Shown here in pieces: positions 33,904 through 44,200 of a stretch of 64,000 nucleotides of DNA. Every line of letters starts with the position of its first letter. Positions within the stretch are counted from its first letter, which is position 1. Origin of the DNA: CAZIKF01 sp964539825 (GTDB lineage Bacteria; Muiribacteriota; UBA6191); the NCBI GenBank assembly GCA_964539825.1, contig CAZIKF010000004.1, positions 1 to 64,000 on the forward strand. Direction: 5' to 3'. Both the position numbers and the translations under genes were made by a program. The notes under the pieces are model-generated. The model made no database searches. It saw nothing but the letters and a program-made list of their open reading frames with translations, and had not been told where the DNA came from.

Positions 33904-34320
33904 CTAGCTATACCTTCTTACCAGGGTTCGAATCATTCCCAGTCCAAGTCGGGGATGTTCGAGCATGAGTTCATGGAGGATGAGCCCCGAGAGTATGAGT
34001 AATACCGAGGACTCTTTTGCACGCAGAGTCGCGGTTCTGGGGGCGTCAGCGAAGAGGGCAAGTTCTCCAACACACTGACCTTCTTTGATTTCAGCAACCA
34101 TGCAAGGCTCTTTTTTATCCTCGGATTTTAATACCTCCAGAACCCCTGATGCCAGGACGAAAAGTTCATCTCCCTGCTCTCCCTGCTCAAAAAGGATCTC
34201 TTGTGCACTGAATTCTTCCTCGGAGGTTACCAGGGAGATCAAGAGCAAATCCCTTGTTTCCAAACCGGCAAACAGGGGAACCATCTTAAGAATTTCTACT
34301 TTGTCTACAGTACTTAGCAC
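33904..34320 (-). CDS. Cyclic-nucleotide-binding domain protein
   Basis: 138-residue stand-alone cNMP-binding (CAP_ED) fold: ...FEQGEQGDELFVLASGVLEV, then the phosphate-binding cassette VGELALFADAPRTATLRA, which keeps the key Glu and Arg. No DNA-binding helix-turn-helix follows. The start overlaps the end of the MFS/HEAT gene (34314-34320). In some bacteria HEAT and cNMP domains are fused to the same kind of nucleotide-carrier-like transporter; here they are separate but translationally coupled. Confidence 0.88.
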   Translation of the reverse strand: MLSTVDKVEILKMVPLFAGLETRDLLLISLVTSEEEFSAQEILFEQGEQGDELFVLASGVLEVLKSEDKKEPCMVAEIKEGQCVGELALFADAPRTATLRAKESSVLLILSGLILHELMLEHPRLGLGMIRTLVRRYS

Positions 34321-36968
34321 ACAATCCCCCCATCCTCACCACTATCCCAGAGCTGAAGGCAGTAGACAGCCATTTCCTGGGAGTATAGGTCCCGGGTTTC
34401 CTTAGAGTACTTCTCGATGAGATCGCGAAATTCAAACATCTTATCTTTGCCAGCCTCCCTTAGGGCGCAGGCTCGAATCCAGGAGTCGTCTCCCACAAGG
34501 CTGTCTTCAAAGATTTCCCGAACGGTAATACTGTTTTGATTACCGTCTGAAATCTGCTCTAAAATTTGGGCATAATTCTGAGTTTCTAGAAAGGGTGCCA
34601 GCAGTCTACTCATTTCAACGTTTCTACTGCCCTGGAGGAGTTCCATCGCTTCATATTTTCTCTCTGAGGCGGGATTAGTCAGTGCTCTCTCTAGAATCGC
34701 CAGGGATTTGGAGTCATATTCATCCGAGAAAAAGGTCAACAGCAGTTTCACCCTCGATCGTAAATCTTCTTCTATGGCTGTATACAGCATAGTAGCTTCT
34801 CTTCGGGAATTTTTGAGTACACTCAATGATGCACAGCGTAGAACCAGAATTTCAACCTGTGACTGCTTCATCTCCGAAACAACCTTTTTCCAGCGGTGTC
34901 CCAGGGAGTCAAAAATTCCATACCAACACTCAACCGCCGTGGGCGTCCATTTACGAGAGGAATAGATCTTGAGCAGGGATTCCTTGTTTTCACCTTCTTC
35001 AATGAGCTTTACAGCGGCCTTCATCGCCTGTGCCCTCAACGCCTGGGAACGCGATTCAAAAAGAGAGCTGATCTTGGAAAGAAACTGTCTTTGGGAGCTG
35101 TAACCCACCAACTCCAGGAAGTGCTTCTGAGCACCTTGTGACATTTGACCAATCCTGTCAAAAAAGTACTCAATGTTTTGAGCGTCCATTCGATGGCGGA
35201 AGAAGAGAAAGACTCTCAAGATTGCTTCCTGGCAGGAGCGTGAGGATTTCTGCAGGACTCCTTCAAGATCTCCGAGAAGATCAGACCGTCTTTGCAAAAC
35301 AAGAAATTCTAAGAGCGGCTGAAATTCCTCCGTTTTTTTAGATCTTGTCACCAGCAGCTCCCGCCAGTCATCGCTGTTTAATTGAGAGGGGTCCTCGATC
35401 TCAGGAATTGAGTTTACCGAGTCGAATTCATGAGCACTAAACAAAAAATCCCAGGCTTCGATGGGTCGGCTTAGAATGACATCAAGACGGCTTTTGCGAT
35501 CCATGTTGGTAAAGAGTTGATGGTAGAGAGCACGATCCCCCGGGGGTAGCCAATCCGCTATCTCAATGGGCTTGACTCCGGCCTCTAAGAATTTTGAAAC
35601 TTCCTGGTCTTTGAGTGTGAAGCGGGAAATGAGCTGTTGTAGATCTTTTTGGGCAACCAGACTGAGCAGGGTCTTGCGGTATTGGATCTGGAGTTTTCTG
35701 GCCACAAAAAGTGATGAACAGGCGATCAATACTCCTACAAGGGAAAATACCTGGGCGAATTTTCCGCCTGAAGCAGGCCAAAGTGTTGGTCCCCATTCCA
35801 CAACCAGTACAAGAAGAATTCCAACGCAGAAGTGCGCGAGATAAGTCCAAACACCATCTAGAAAGCCCACAAAAAGAGGCCGCTTTTCCGGCTCGATCCC
35901 GTTGTAGAACAGGGACCTGTTTGGCTGGTGCAGCACTGAAAAGAAATAGTCCTTATGAAACATCAAGATGGCTACAAGCGGCAGGTTCCAGCTAAAGACA
36001 CACAAGAGCAGCAGGGGGATGGTCAGGGCCGGGTATATGTAATGACAGAAGGTCACTCCAAATCTTCGAATCAAAACTGGAGCGGCGAATATCTGAAGCA
36101 ATAAGGCTATCCCGTTTCCGATGGCTGTAAATCTCCCCAGAAAGGTAGATAATTCCGCTGATTTTCCACCAAATGAAAAATCTTCTATCAATCCTTCATT
36201 GAACTGGTAGACCATTAGTGATCCGCCGAAGACATCCAGAAATATAGCTATGGCAAACCAGAAAACAAAGGGGTTGCGAACCAGTTCGAGGAAACCGTCA
36301 TTGAGGGTTGAAAGCAAGCTCTGAGTTGTTTTCTGGCCCCCCCTTTTTTCCCTTGAGATCTGCTTCGTACCAGATTCGTAAAACCGGAGGATGAGGGCAG
36401 CCGCAGGATAGACCAGGGCCCAGACGAGGAGCAGATTATTGGTTCCAAATCCCTCGATCAGGGGGGCTATGGAAAGCCCACCCAGGATTCCGCCAAACTT
36501 GGTGGCCGACAAGATAAGAGGGTAAAGGCGACGCCTCTGCAGGGGATTTAGATAGCCCTGGCAGTAGGTTGAGAAATGCATGATGTCCAGCCCTAAAAAA
36601 ACGAAAAAGGCAAGGTATTGTAAAAAGACACCCGGGTTGACTGAGGCAATGGTTAGATCGGTGCGCACCACCATGTTGCACAGCAGGAGGAAGCCGCAGG
36701 CACTCAGTAGGAAGCGGCTATAAAAACGACAGGATCCCAGTCGTTGGACCCAGCGTGTATAGAAGGCGGAAACAAGGATGGAAACCAGCGATATTCCTAC
36801 GAAAATGAAGGGGAGCTTGGTAGCTCCTACCTGGTTGAGAAGTAGAGAAGTACTGAGGGCAATTCCAATCGAGGTGCCAAAGCAGATTACCGTGAGGTAA
36901 CCCATCAAAAATAGGATCGTTCTTCCTTCACCTGGCTGAAGCCGGAGCATCCCGATGATTCTCTTCAC
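34314..36968 (-). CDS. MFS / ATP-ADP-carrier-like membrane protein with HEAT-repeat tail
   Basis: About 884 residues from the GTG at 36968, which overlaps the M23 stop as GTGA and has GGAG 11 bases upstream; the ATG at 36950 is an alternative. Residues ~10-440 hold roughly twelve membrane spans in an MFS fold like that of the nucleotide-transporter (Npt/TlcA) family (e.g. FLMGYLTVICFGTSIGIALS, LQYLAFFVFLGLDIMHFS). Residues ~470-880 are soluble and helical with HEAT-like repeats (LRAQAMKAAVKLIEEGE, ASERKYEAMELLQGS, WIRACALREAGKDK). Nothing here proves nucleotide transport. It is followed by cNMP, phosphatase and STAS genes, so a sensor role is as likely as transport. Confidence 0.8.
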   Translation of the reverse strand: MKRIIGMLRLQPGEGRTILFLMGYLTVICFGTSIGIALSTSLLLNQVGATKLPFIFVGISLVSILVSAFYTRWVQRLGSCRFYSRFLLSACGFLLLCNMVVRTDLTIASVNPGVFLQYLAFFVFLGLDIMHFSTYCQGYLNPLQRRRLYPLILSATKFGGILGGLSIAPLIEGFGTNNLLLVWALVYPAAALILRFYESGTKQISREKRGGQKTTQSLLSTLNDGFLELVRNPFVFWFAIAIFLDVFGGSLMVYQFNEGLIEDFSFGGKSAELSTFLGRFTAIGNGIALLLQIFAAPVLIRRFGVTFCHYIYPALTIPLLLLCVFSWNLPLVAILMFHKDYFFSVLHQPNRSLFYNGIEPEKRPLFVGFLDGVWTYLAHFCVGILLVLVVEWGPTLWPASGGKFAQVFSLVGVLIACSSLFVARKLQIQYRKTLLSLVAQKDLQQLISRFTLKDQEVSKFLEAGVKPIEIADWLPPGDRALYHQLFTNMDRKSRLDVILSRPIEAWDFLFSAHEFDSVNSIPEIEDPSQLNSDDWRELLVTRSKKTEEFQPLLEFLVLQRRSDLLGDLEGVLQKSSRSCQEAILRVFLFFRHRMDAQNIEYFFDRIGQMSQGAQKHFLELVGYSSQRQFLSKISSLFESRSQALRAQAMKAAVKLIEEGENKESLLKIYSSRKWTPTAVECWYGIFDSLGHRWKKVVSEMKQSQVEILVLRCASLSVLKNSRREATMLYTAIEEDLRSRVKLLLTFFSDEYDSKSLAILERALTNPASERKYEAMELLQGSRNVEMSRLLAPFLETQNYAQILEQISDGNQNSITVREIFEDSLVGDDSWIRACALREAGKDKMFEFRDLIEKYSKETRDLYSQEMAVYCLQLWDSGEDGGIVC

Positions 36969-38542
36969 CTTCTCTTTGCTCCTTTTACATTCAATTCTTC
37001 CTGCGTGCAATTTCCAACGTAATCGCACAGAGCCAGGGTGATTTTGGGACAGGGTATCCTTTGCCATCGCACCCATTTGCGATCTATATCCCATTCTCCC
37101 TCTAAGGAATTTTGTCCGCAGGAAGAATGAACAGATCCAGGGTCGATACCAGAGCCCGTGTCCGTGGCGGAGATGTAATAAAAAGTCTTCCTTTTGGCTT
37201 TGAGGGTCTGGATTTCCTTTTCAATCCTGGGAGGTTTGAAATCACGAGCAACGAGATATTTTCCCGGTTGAGAAATCCTGGCACTCAAAAGGTTTGATTT
37301 TTTCTCCCTTCTGGTGGGTTCAAAGCGCGACTCTACAGCATTCCAGAACAAGAAGTACTCCTTACCCCCTGTCTCCCCTGTGTATTCGACCTTAGCCCTT
37401 TCCGTCCAGAACAGATAAGAAGGTGAGAGGATAAAGCCTTCCACCGCGCCAGGAACCCTGAGGGAGGCAGGATTGATGGGCTCAATACGAGGGCTTGCCG
37501 CTGAGGAAAGTTTGCCTTTTGGGAAATGAAGCGAGAAATTCCCCTTTCTTAAGAAATGACTGCCGCTATAAGCCTCCAGGTTTGGAACTTCCCCCCTTTC
37601 AACCTCTAACTCAAATTCAAAGCTGCTGATATTTCCATGGAAGTCCTCGGCTTCGAGCCTGAGCTGGTGGGATCCTGCCCCGAGAGCCGCTGTAGTGCTG
37701 GGAGTGAGAATAAAGGGTGACTTTTGCACATAATCACGATAGAGCTTATAGGTAAAAACCGTGGGTCCAAGATTGGTTGAGTCGCGCAGGTAGTGCATAG
37801 CGGAGGCATAGTCTCTCAGATGGCTTAGTTCAGCCATCTTCACATGGTAGATGAGCTTGCGGGAGCGATAGAGTCTGAATTCGGGTATGTGACAGGGAGC
37901 ATCGCTTTCATCGAACAAGTCAAATGCCTCGACGGCGACTCCCACGGGATGGGAAACCTTGATTTTATGTGGCTTCTTATCGACCCTTAGACGTACTCTC
38001 TGAGTATCGCGCATGAAGGGAACGAGAAGGATTGAGGAAATAGTGGGAGCTACTTGATCCTTCACCCCATCGATGTACATAGAATGGGATTTGGCTCTTG
38101 TCATGGAAGAGCGAACTTCCAGGTGTAGATGGGGGAGACCTCGTCCCGATTCCCCGGAATAGCCGATTACTTCCCCTTCCTTAAAGGGAATCCTTGAATC
38201 GGGAAACATATCAAAGATCCTGGTGTTGGGAAGGATGGCCTGAATTCTTGAAGAGAAATCCTCAAGGTGCGCGTAAACGCTGATTCGTGAATTTCGATGA
38301 CGGAGGTAGATGGTCCTTCCTTCTCCGGACGGTTTCTGCTTGACCCTGTAGAGCCATCCTTCTTCAATGGCCAGAACCTCGTGACCCGTACTTGCGTAGG
38401 TACTCAAGTCCAAACCGGCATGAAGATGCTCATCACGATACTCGCCGAAGGAACCGGTCACTTTCAGGGGGATACGCATCGGTGGAGAGGGCCAAACGGT
38501 ACCGCAAGTCAGCAAAACCAGGAAACAGAATCTAGGAATCAC
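36965..38542 (-). CDS. Secreted M23 metallopeptidase-like protein
   Basis: 525 residues with a signal peptide (MIPRFCFLVLLTCGTVWPS). An M23/LytM domain follows directly (~25-150): HLHAGLDLS gives the first His and Asp, VYAHL the motif strand and PHLHLE the last His pair, so the zinc site looks intact. The remaining ~370 residues are beta-rich with Ig-like patterns (SHQLRLEAEDFHGNISSFEFE, GTDTGSGID-like turn) and are unusual; most M23 enzymes carry their extra parts at the N-terminus. It would cut peptidoglycan cross-bridges or serve as an envelope scaffold. The start overlaps the cyclase stop as ATGA. Confidence 0.87.
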   Translation of the reverse strand: MIPRFCFLVLLTCGTVWPSPPMRIPLKVTGSFGEYRDEHLHAGLDLSTYASTGHEVLAIEEGWLYRVKQKPSGEGRTIYLRHRNSRISVYAHLEDFSSRIQAILPNTRIFDMFPDSRIPFKEGEVIGYSGESGRGLPHLHLEVRSSMTRAKSHSMYIDGVKDQVAPTISSILLVPFMRDTQRVRLRVDKKPHKIKVSHPVGVAVEAFDLFDESDAPCHIPEFRLYRSRKLIYHVKMAELSHLRDYASAMHYLRDSTNLGPTVFTYKLYRDYVQKSPFILTPSTTAALGAGSHQLRLEAEDFHGNISSFEFELEVERGEVPNLEAYSGSHFLRKGNFSLHFPKGKLSSAASPRIEPINPASLRVPGAVEGFILSPSYLFWTERAKVEYTGETGGKEYFLFWNAVESRFEPTRREKKSNLLSARISQPGKYLVARDFKPPRIEKEIQTLKAKRKTFYYISATDTGSGIDPGSVHSSCGQNSLEGEWDIDRKWVRWQRIPCPKITLALCDYVGNCTQEELNVKGAKRR

Positions 38543-40323
38543 GTAGCCGTACTCACACGATTACGTCCCGTTTGCTTTGAATGGTAGAGAGCGGCGTCCG
38601 CAGTTTCGATGAGCTTCTCAGAACAATCACCATCATCTGGGAAACTAGAGACTCCAAAACTCATGGTAATTTGAGTATCCAGCCCGGAAGAGGAAGCCAA
38701 TTCAAGCTCTACGCTCTTTCTCACCCTCTCTGCGAATGCGGCGGCACCCTCTTTATCCGTCTCAGGCAGAATGATCGCGAACTCCTCTCCGCCTATACGA
38801 GCCACCAGATCAATATTGTCCCTGGCCTGATGGCACAGCAGTGCAGCAGCCGTTTTAATGACCTTGTCACCCATCACATGTCCAAAGGTATCATTCACTT
38901 TTTTGAAGAAATCGATATCGGCGTAGATCAAAGAGAAAACCAGGTGGTATCTCAAAGCCTGCTGGGTACTGTCATTGAGGCGGTCTTGAAAATAGCGTTT
39001 GATATAAAGACCTGAAAGTCCATCTGTGATAGCGAGGTTATAGAGTTGTGAATTCTCAATGGAACGGGCCATAAGGGAGCCCAGCGAATTGAGCAGCCTG
39101 GCGTCGTTTTCGTTGAAGTCCCCGGTACGCTTGTTCAACACATTAATGACTCCCTCTGCTTTTCCATCCACGATCAGGGGTACACAAACCATGTTTTTAA
39201 TTCTCTTTTCCTTTTGGGGTTCAAGGGAGAGAAAATTTGGATCCTCGGATCCCTGGTTCGCGATATAAGGCTCCTGGTCTTCGAAAACCTTTCCCGCTAC
39301 TCCTTCTCCATGACGAATCTTAATCGGACCCTTGGGAGGGCCATAACCTCCACATACGATTCTGGGAATTAGAACATTTTCAGTGGAGTCGGAGAGAAGC
39401 AGGGAACCCCAGCTAGCTTCAAGACCGTCGATCGCTCTTTTTAGAATATGTTCCAAAATCTCATTAGAAGTACAACGCACATTCATTTTTGTAGACGCGT
39501 TCATGAGAATTTCAAGCTCGTAGACTTTTCGATCCAGTTTTTGATTAGAAATCCTAAGTTCACCCAATTGAGACTTGATGGTATTGGCCATCTGGGTGAG
39601 ACTATCGCGCAGGGTTTTCTCTTCCCTGAATCGAGAATCGATAGGTAGGACTTCATAGTCTCCTCTTGTGATAGCCTCAGCGACCTCTACAATTTGGACG
39701 ACGGGGCGGGTAGCCTGGATAGCGATGACCGACGCGCAGATAAATCCAAGCAGCATCGCTCCCAAAAAGATCCAGAAAAGGATGGCCTTCAGGTTTGAAA
39801 CCGAGCGGGTGATGAAATCGCGTTTTAATCCCACGTTCACGACTCCGTAAAATTCCCGAATGGGATCAATTCGAATGGGATAGATCACCGATAAAACTGT
39901 CTTTGAATACTCTGTACCGGGTTCAATAAATTCAGGGATATCAGCCAGGGTGATCTTTGGATTCGTGTATGTTTCTTTCCAATTCTCAATGGAGGGAACT
40001 ACAAATTTGGTACCTACCCTTGTAGTATCGGAATGAGCCAGGCAAATGCCGTTTCTATCAAGAATATAGGCATATTCTATCTCTATTCCCTCGACTCCCT
40101 TTTGAAGAATCCGGGGTAAAGTTATGAAGCTATTAGTAAGAATTTCGTTTCTTGAGGAAACCGCGATGGACTTGGTGACAACCTTGGCATTGCGAAGCAG
40201 AAGGCCCGTGAGAGCCTCTTCTTGATTTAGCGATACCAGGGTAGCCGTAACGAAAAAAAGAATCCCGAATGGGATACAGATGGAGAGAGTGATTTTCTGG
40301 AAAAGGCCCAGATTATTCAGCAT
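38539..40323 (-). CDS. Membrane diguanylate cyclase (sensor, HAMP, GAF, GGDEF)
   Basis: Two membrane helices (~10-30, ~183-205) enclose a periplasmic sensor of ~150 residues. A HAMP domain (~206-260), coiled coil, GAF domain (~285-430) and GGDEF domain (~435-594) follow. The active-site loop is GGEEF (ARIGGEEFAIIL), so c-di-GMP synthesis is expected. The inhibitory RxxD site, nine residues upstream, reads DNID: Arg is lost, so product inhibition through that site is unlikely. Start set at ATG 40323; TTG at 40329 is possible. It overlaps a PhnD-like periplasmic protein gene, which may deliver the ligand to the sensor. Confidence 0.92.
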   Translation of the reverse strand: MLNNLGLFQKITLSICIPFGILFFVTATLVSLNQEEALTGLLLRNAKVVTKSIAVSSRNEILTNSFITLPRILQKGVEGIEIEYAYILDRNGICLAHSDTTRVGTKFVVPSIENWKETYTNPKITLADIPEFIEPGTEYSKTVLSVIYPIRIDPIREFYGVVNVGLKRDFITRSVSNLKAILFWIFLGAMLLGFICASVIAIQATRPVVQIVEVAEAITRGDYEVLPIDSRFREEKTLRDSLTQMANTIKSQLGELRISNQKLDRKVYELEILMNASTKMNVRCTSNEILEHILKRAIDGLEASWGSLLLSDSTENVLIPRIVCGGYGPPKGPIKIRHGEGVAGKVFEDQEPYIANQGSEDPNFLSLEPQKEKRIKNMVCVPLIVDGKAEGVINVLNKRTGDFNENDARLLNSLGSLMARSIENSQLYNLAITDGLSGLYIKRYFQDRLNDSTQQALRYHLVFSLIYADIDFFKKVNDTFGHVMGDKVIKTAAALLCHQARDNIDLVARIGGEEFAIILPETDKEGAAAFAERVRKSVELELASSSGLDTQITMSFGVSSFPDDGDCSEKLIETADAALYHSKQTGRNRVSTAT

Positions 40324-41161
40324 TCTCAACTAAGTCCCGAACAGGAAGGTAGGTGGACTCAGATACCTCGTAAAAACCTTCCAAATTTGAAACACTTTCA
40401 AGGACCCCGGCCTTCTTTGCATCCAGAAAGGCTTTACGAATCCTCGACACCATTGCCCCGGAAATCCGATTAGACACCAGAATGGGTTCGTTTGGAATAT
40501 CCAGGGTTTTGGCCAGGATTCGAAAACGATTCTTTTGTTTTCGAAACCGACTAAGTTCAAGAATTCCTTCGTAGGTGGCACCGGCATCGAATTGCTTGGT
40601 CAACACAGCATATACAACGGCATCATGCTTTTCAAGAAACGCGTATTCATGTAAATCGTTTAGCTGGATCTGATTTTCGCGCAGAAGGAGCCTGGGGAAA
40701 AAGAATCCGGATGAGGAGGATTTGGCAACGAAGGCTACCTTTTTACCGATCAGTTCCTCCAGGGTTTTAATTTCTGAGTCGGAACGGACTAAAAACTGTC
40801 CCCTATAGTTCTTTTTTCCGTACCAGAGCGGGGCCACAATTGGAGTCGAGAAAGCCTGGTCTATTCCACCATAGAATGCGGTTCCAACCCATGCCAGTTC
40901 AAGTTTTCCACTTTGAATCTGACGAAAAATCTCTTCATAGGATCGAAAAAGTTTCATCTCCGCGGGTACCTCTAGCAGCTTTGAGAGATATTGGACCATG
41001 GAATGATGGTTGATTAATATCGAGTCTGGAGAAGTGTACGCGATTCGACCGATGCGAAGTTGTTTCAAATTTGGTGTTTCTGAAACAAGAGAAATCGGCG
41101 CGAGAAAGAAAATCAGGACAGGGAGAAAAGAGATGACCCTGGTGAGACGCGAGAGCTCCAT
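40313..41161 (-). CDS. PhnD-like periplasmic binding protein
   Basis: Start ATG 41161 (MELSRLTRV), giving a signal peptide with hydrophobic core ISFLPVLIFFLAPISLV. The mature part is a type II periplasmic-binding fold of the phosphonate/phosphite (PhnD) group: LRIGRIAYTSPDSI, LAWVGTAFYGG, GKKVAFVAKSSSSGFFFPRLLL, FDAGATYEG and an LDIPNEPILVSNRI strand. There are no ABC transporter genes beside it. Instead it overlaps a membrane diguanylate cyclase, so it is probably a sensor subunit rather than a transporter component. The ligand is unknown. Confidence 0.85.
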   Translation of the reverse strand: MELSRLTRVISFLPVLIFFLAPISLVSETPNLKQLRIGRIAYTSPDSILINHHSMVQYLSKLLEVPAEMKLFRSYEEIFRQIQSGKLELAWVGTAFYGGIDQAFSTPIVAPLWYGKKNYRGQFLVRSDSEIKTLEELIGKKVAFVAKSSSSGFFFPRLLLRENQIQLNDLHEYAFLEKHDAVVYAVLTKQFDAGATYEGILELSRFRKQKNRFRILAKTLDIPNEPILVSNRISGAMVSRIRKAFLDAKKAGVLESVSNLEGFYEVSESTYLPVRDLVENAE

Positions 41162-41209
41162 AGGGCAAGCATACCGCAAAATTACTTTACTTATCGATGG
41201 GGATTAGCT

Positions 41210-44200
41210 CTAAATTGAGCCGTGACTGGCATCACGAATCGCATCCAAGGCAGTTCTGGCCGCGGTTCTGACTTCCTTATTGGGATCATGCAGGGCGTCA
41301 CGCAGCGAAAGTGTCGCGCCGAGGTCCCTGATTTCTCCAAGGGCCAGTGCCGATTTCTCACGAACTTCATAATCTCGATCTTCCAGCAGTTGGATGAGCG
41401 GGACAACCGAATTCTTGTCACCCAGTCTTCCCAATACGGTGGCTCCGTTAGCCCGCATCAATTTAAACCGGCTGGCGAGTACTTTTCCGACTCGCTGTAG
41501 GAGTCTTCGGTCCTGGATTTGTGAGAGGACTTCAATGGCATTTTCCTGGACCATATCTTCTTCGTTATTTAAGGCTTGCAGCAAAGGGTCCCAGGCGTCT
41601 ATTCCAAAATCCTTGAGGATTTCGATGGCATCATTGCGTACCCATTCGTTCTGATCATCCATGACCCGCAGAAGTGGTACTACACAGCTCATGTCCTTGA
41701 GTTTTCCCAGGACCCGGATCGAGGCCTGGCGAACGCGGCTGTCTGTATCGGAGAGCATCTCAATTACCGCCGGAACTGCTCTTCTATTACCCACTTCACC
41801 GAGAGCCTCCAAGACCATTTGACGAACTTCAAGACTGGTGTCATGAATGGCTTCCACGAGCAGTTCAACTACCTTCGGATCAGGAAATCTGGAGAGAGCT
41901 CTTGCTGCTGCGATTCTCACCGACTCCGCCCTGTCATGGAGAGCTTTGCGCAAGGTATGAAGAGTCTCTTCGCTAATGAAGCGGCCAAGTACTTCCACCG
42001 CACGACGACGATTCCATTCAGACACATCCTTCAAGCATTGACTCAGGGCGTGAATCCCTTGATTGGATCCAATTTTATCCAAGGCGTTGATGCTCTCAAA
42101 GCGAACATGTTCATCCATATCAGAGACAAGCTGGGAAAGCTTGCCAATAGCCCTGGAATCCTTCAGGTATCCAAGAATTACCACGATTCTCATTCGTACC
42201 AGGGGATTGGCGGTATTTACGGACTGGAGGAGCTGGTCTAATAGTTCTGGATCGGTTCCATGACTCAGGGCCTCAGCGATAACCAGCGGGTCAAGTTTTA
42301 AATCCGGTTTTTTGATTAGTTCTACCAGCGCGTTTACCGCACTCTTATTACGAATAGATCCCAGGGCTCGAATATACCATGCAGTATTTTCGGGGGCCGC
42401 GTTAACCATCGCTTCGAGAACTGAGGTTACTCTGTTGGGAAACTCCAGAGATCCCATGATTTCAGACGCGGATCTCTGAATAGCGCTGAGAGCCTCCATA
42501 GAAACCTCTCGAATCATTGGATCGGGAAAATATTCCAGGTATTCCCGGTCTTCCTGCTGAAAGGTATTTTCAATCATATCAAGTAGGATGTGGACGGATC
42601 TTTCGTCTCCTGCCTGTCCCAGGGCTTGTATGAGAGTGAAACGCAGCCAGGCGTAACCGGTCTTCAATAGCGTTCCCACGGGATTTTCTTTCATCATGCG
42701 ATGATCAATCTCCACAAGAGCGTTACAGACTACATCCTTCAGGGTGCCGTCGGAATGTTCAAGCATCTGCAAAAGCGAATGGATGGATTTCACTTCACCG
42801 GTTTGTCCCAGGACATAAACAAGTCTTTCCCGGTGGGATTCGGGTACCTGGTCAAGAACCTCTATAACATGAGGAACCACCGGTGAACCGATCTGCAGCA
42901 ATCCCCAGACAGCCTTTTCCGAAACGATTTCCTCAGGATCTTTTACAAAATGAATGAGCGGAATGATCGCGTCTTTCGTACCGATTTTTCCAAGGCTTTC
43001 AGCCACATTGGTTCGCAAGATCTTGTCGGGATCATTCTGAAGTTTGAGTAGATGGGATACTGAGGCTGGATCCGAAATTTCACCAAGCGCTATCACCGCG
43101 CGTTGGCGAACCTCTAGATCTCCGTCCAGGATCAGTTGAAAGAGGGACATCTGGCCTTTGGGACTGCCAATTTTACCCAGTGCCTCGGTTATGGGAAATC
43201 GCAGGGATCGATCACCGGCATCCAGGAGGACGGCCAGGGTATCCAGAGATTCCTCTGATCCGATTTCTCCAAGGGCTCTCACCCCTTCTTGCTGGATTTC
43301 CTGGGAAGCATCCAGGATGAGATGCTTAATGTCTCCAATAGCTCTTTCGTCGCGAATCTTACCTAGTGCGACAATAATTTCCTTTTGAAGCCTGTGATCA
43401 GAAGTCTTGAGATGATCTAGTAATGTCAAGACTGATTGGACACTGCCAAGACTGCCCAGGGCTCTTACTATCGCGGTCTTGGTTTCCGCGTCTGATTCGA
43501 TCATTTTTTCAATCAGGGGGCTAACGGCGGTTTCATCCCCCAGTTTTCCCAGCGCGGCAGCGGCTTCACGAACAACCTCGGAATCTTCATCAGAGAGGAA
43601 GCGAATGAGCACGGGCTGGGTACGCGGATCGGCAATTCTGCCGAATGATTTGGCTATGGCGTAACGCAAATCCCGATCGGCGGTGGGTACGAGCTGGAGA
43701 AGAGGGTCAACTGATTCGGTCGCGGCGATTTCACCCAGTGCCTCAACAGTCATGTAGCGTATATTTTCATCACTTTCATGAAGTAGGGTTACGAGAGGCT
43801 TTAAAGCACGGGCTGAACCAATCATCCCCAGGGCGCTCACCGAAATATATTTCATATTGGTCGAGTCGGTTGCCAGGGTTCTGACCAGGGGGTCTACCGC
43901 TTCTTCTCCGCCTATTTCCCCCAGGGCCTTAGCAGCGCATTCGCGAATTTCAAGATTTGGGTCCTGTAGCAGCTCCATGAGCATGGGAATGCATTCGGGA
44001 TCATAGGAATTTGCCAGTGTCAGGGCAGCCTGGTACCTGGTATCTTCATCTTCAGAGGTCTTCAGGATATCCATGAGATCTTCAGTGACGGCACGCTCCT
44101 CTTCGAGCGATTCCAGTGCGAATTCTTCCGGTTCATCTTCCTTGTCGCCAAGTTTGGAAATTAGCGCAGAAATTTCTTCTTCACTATCTTCGAATTCCTC

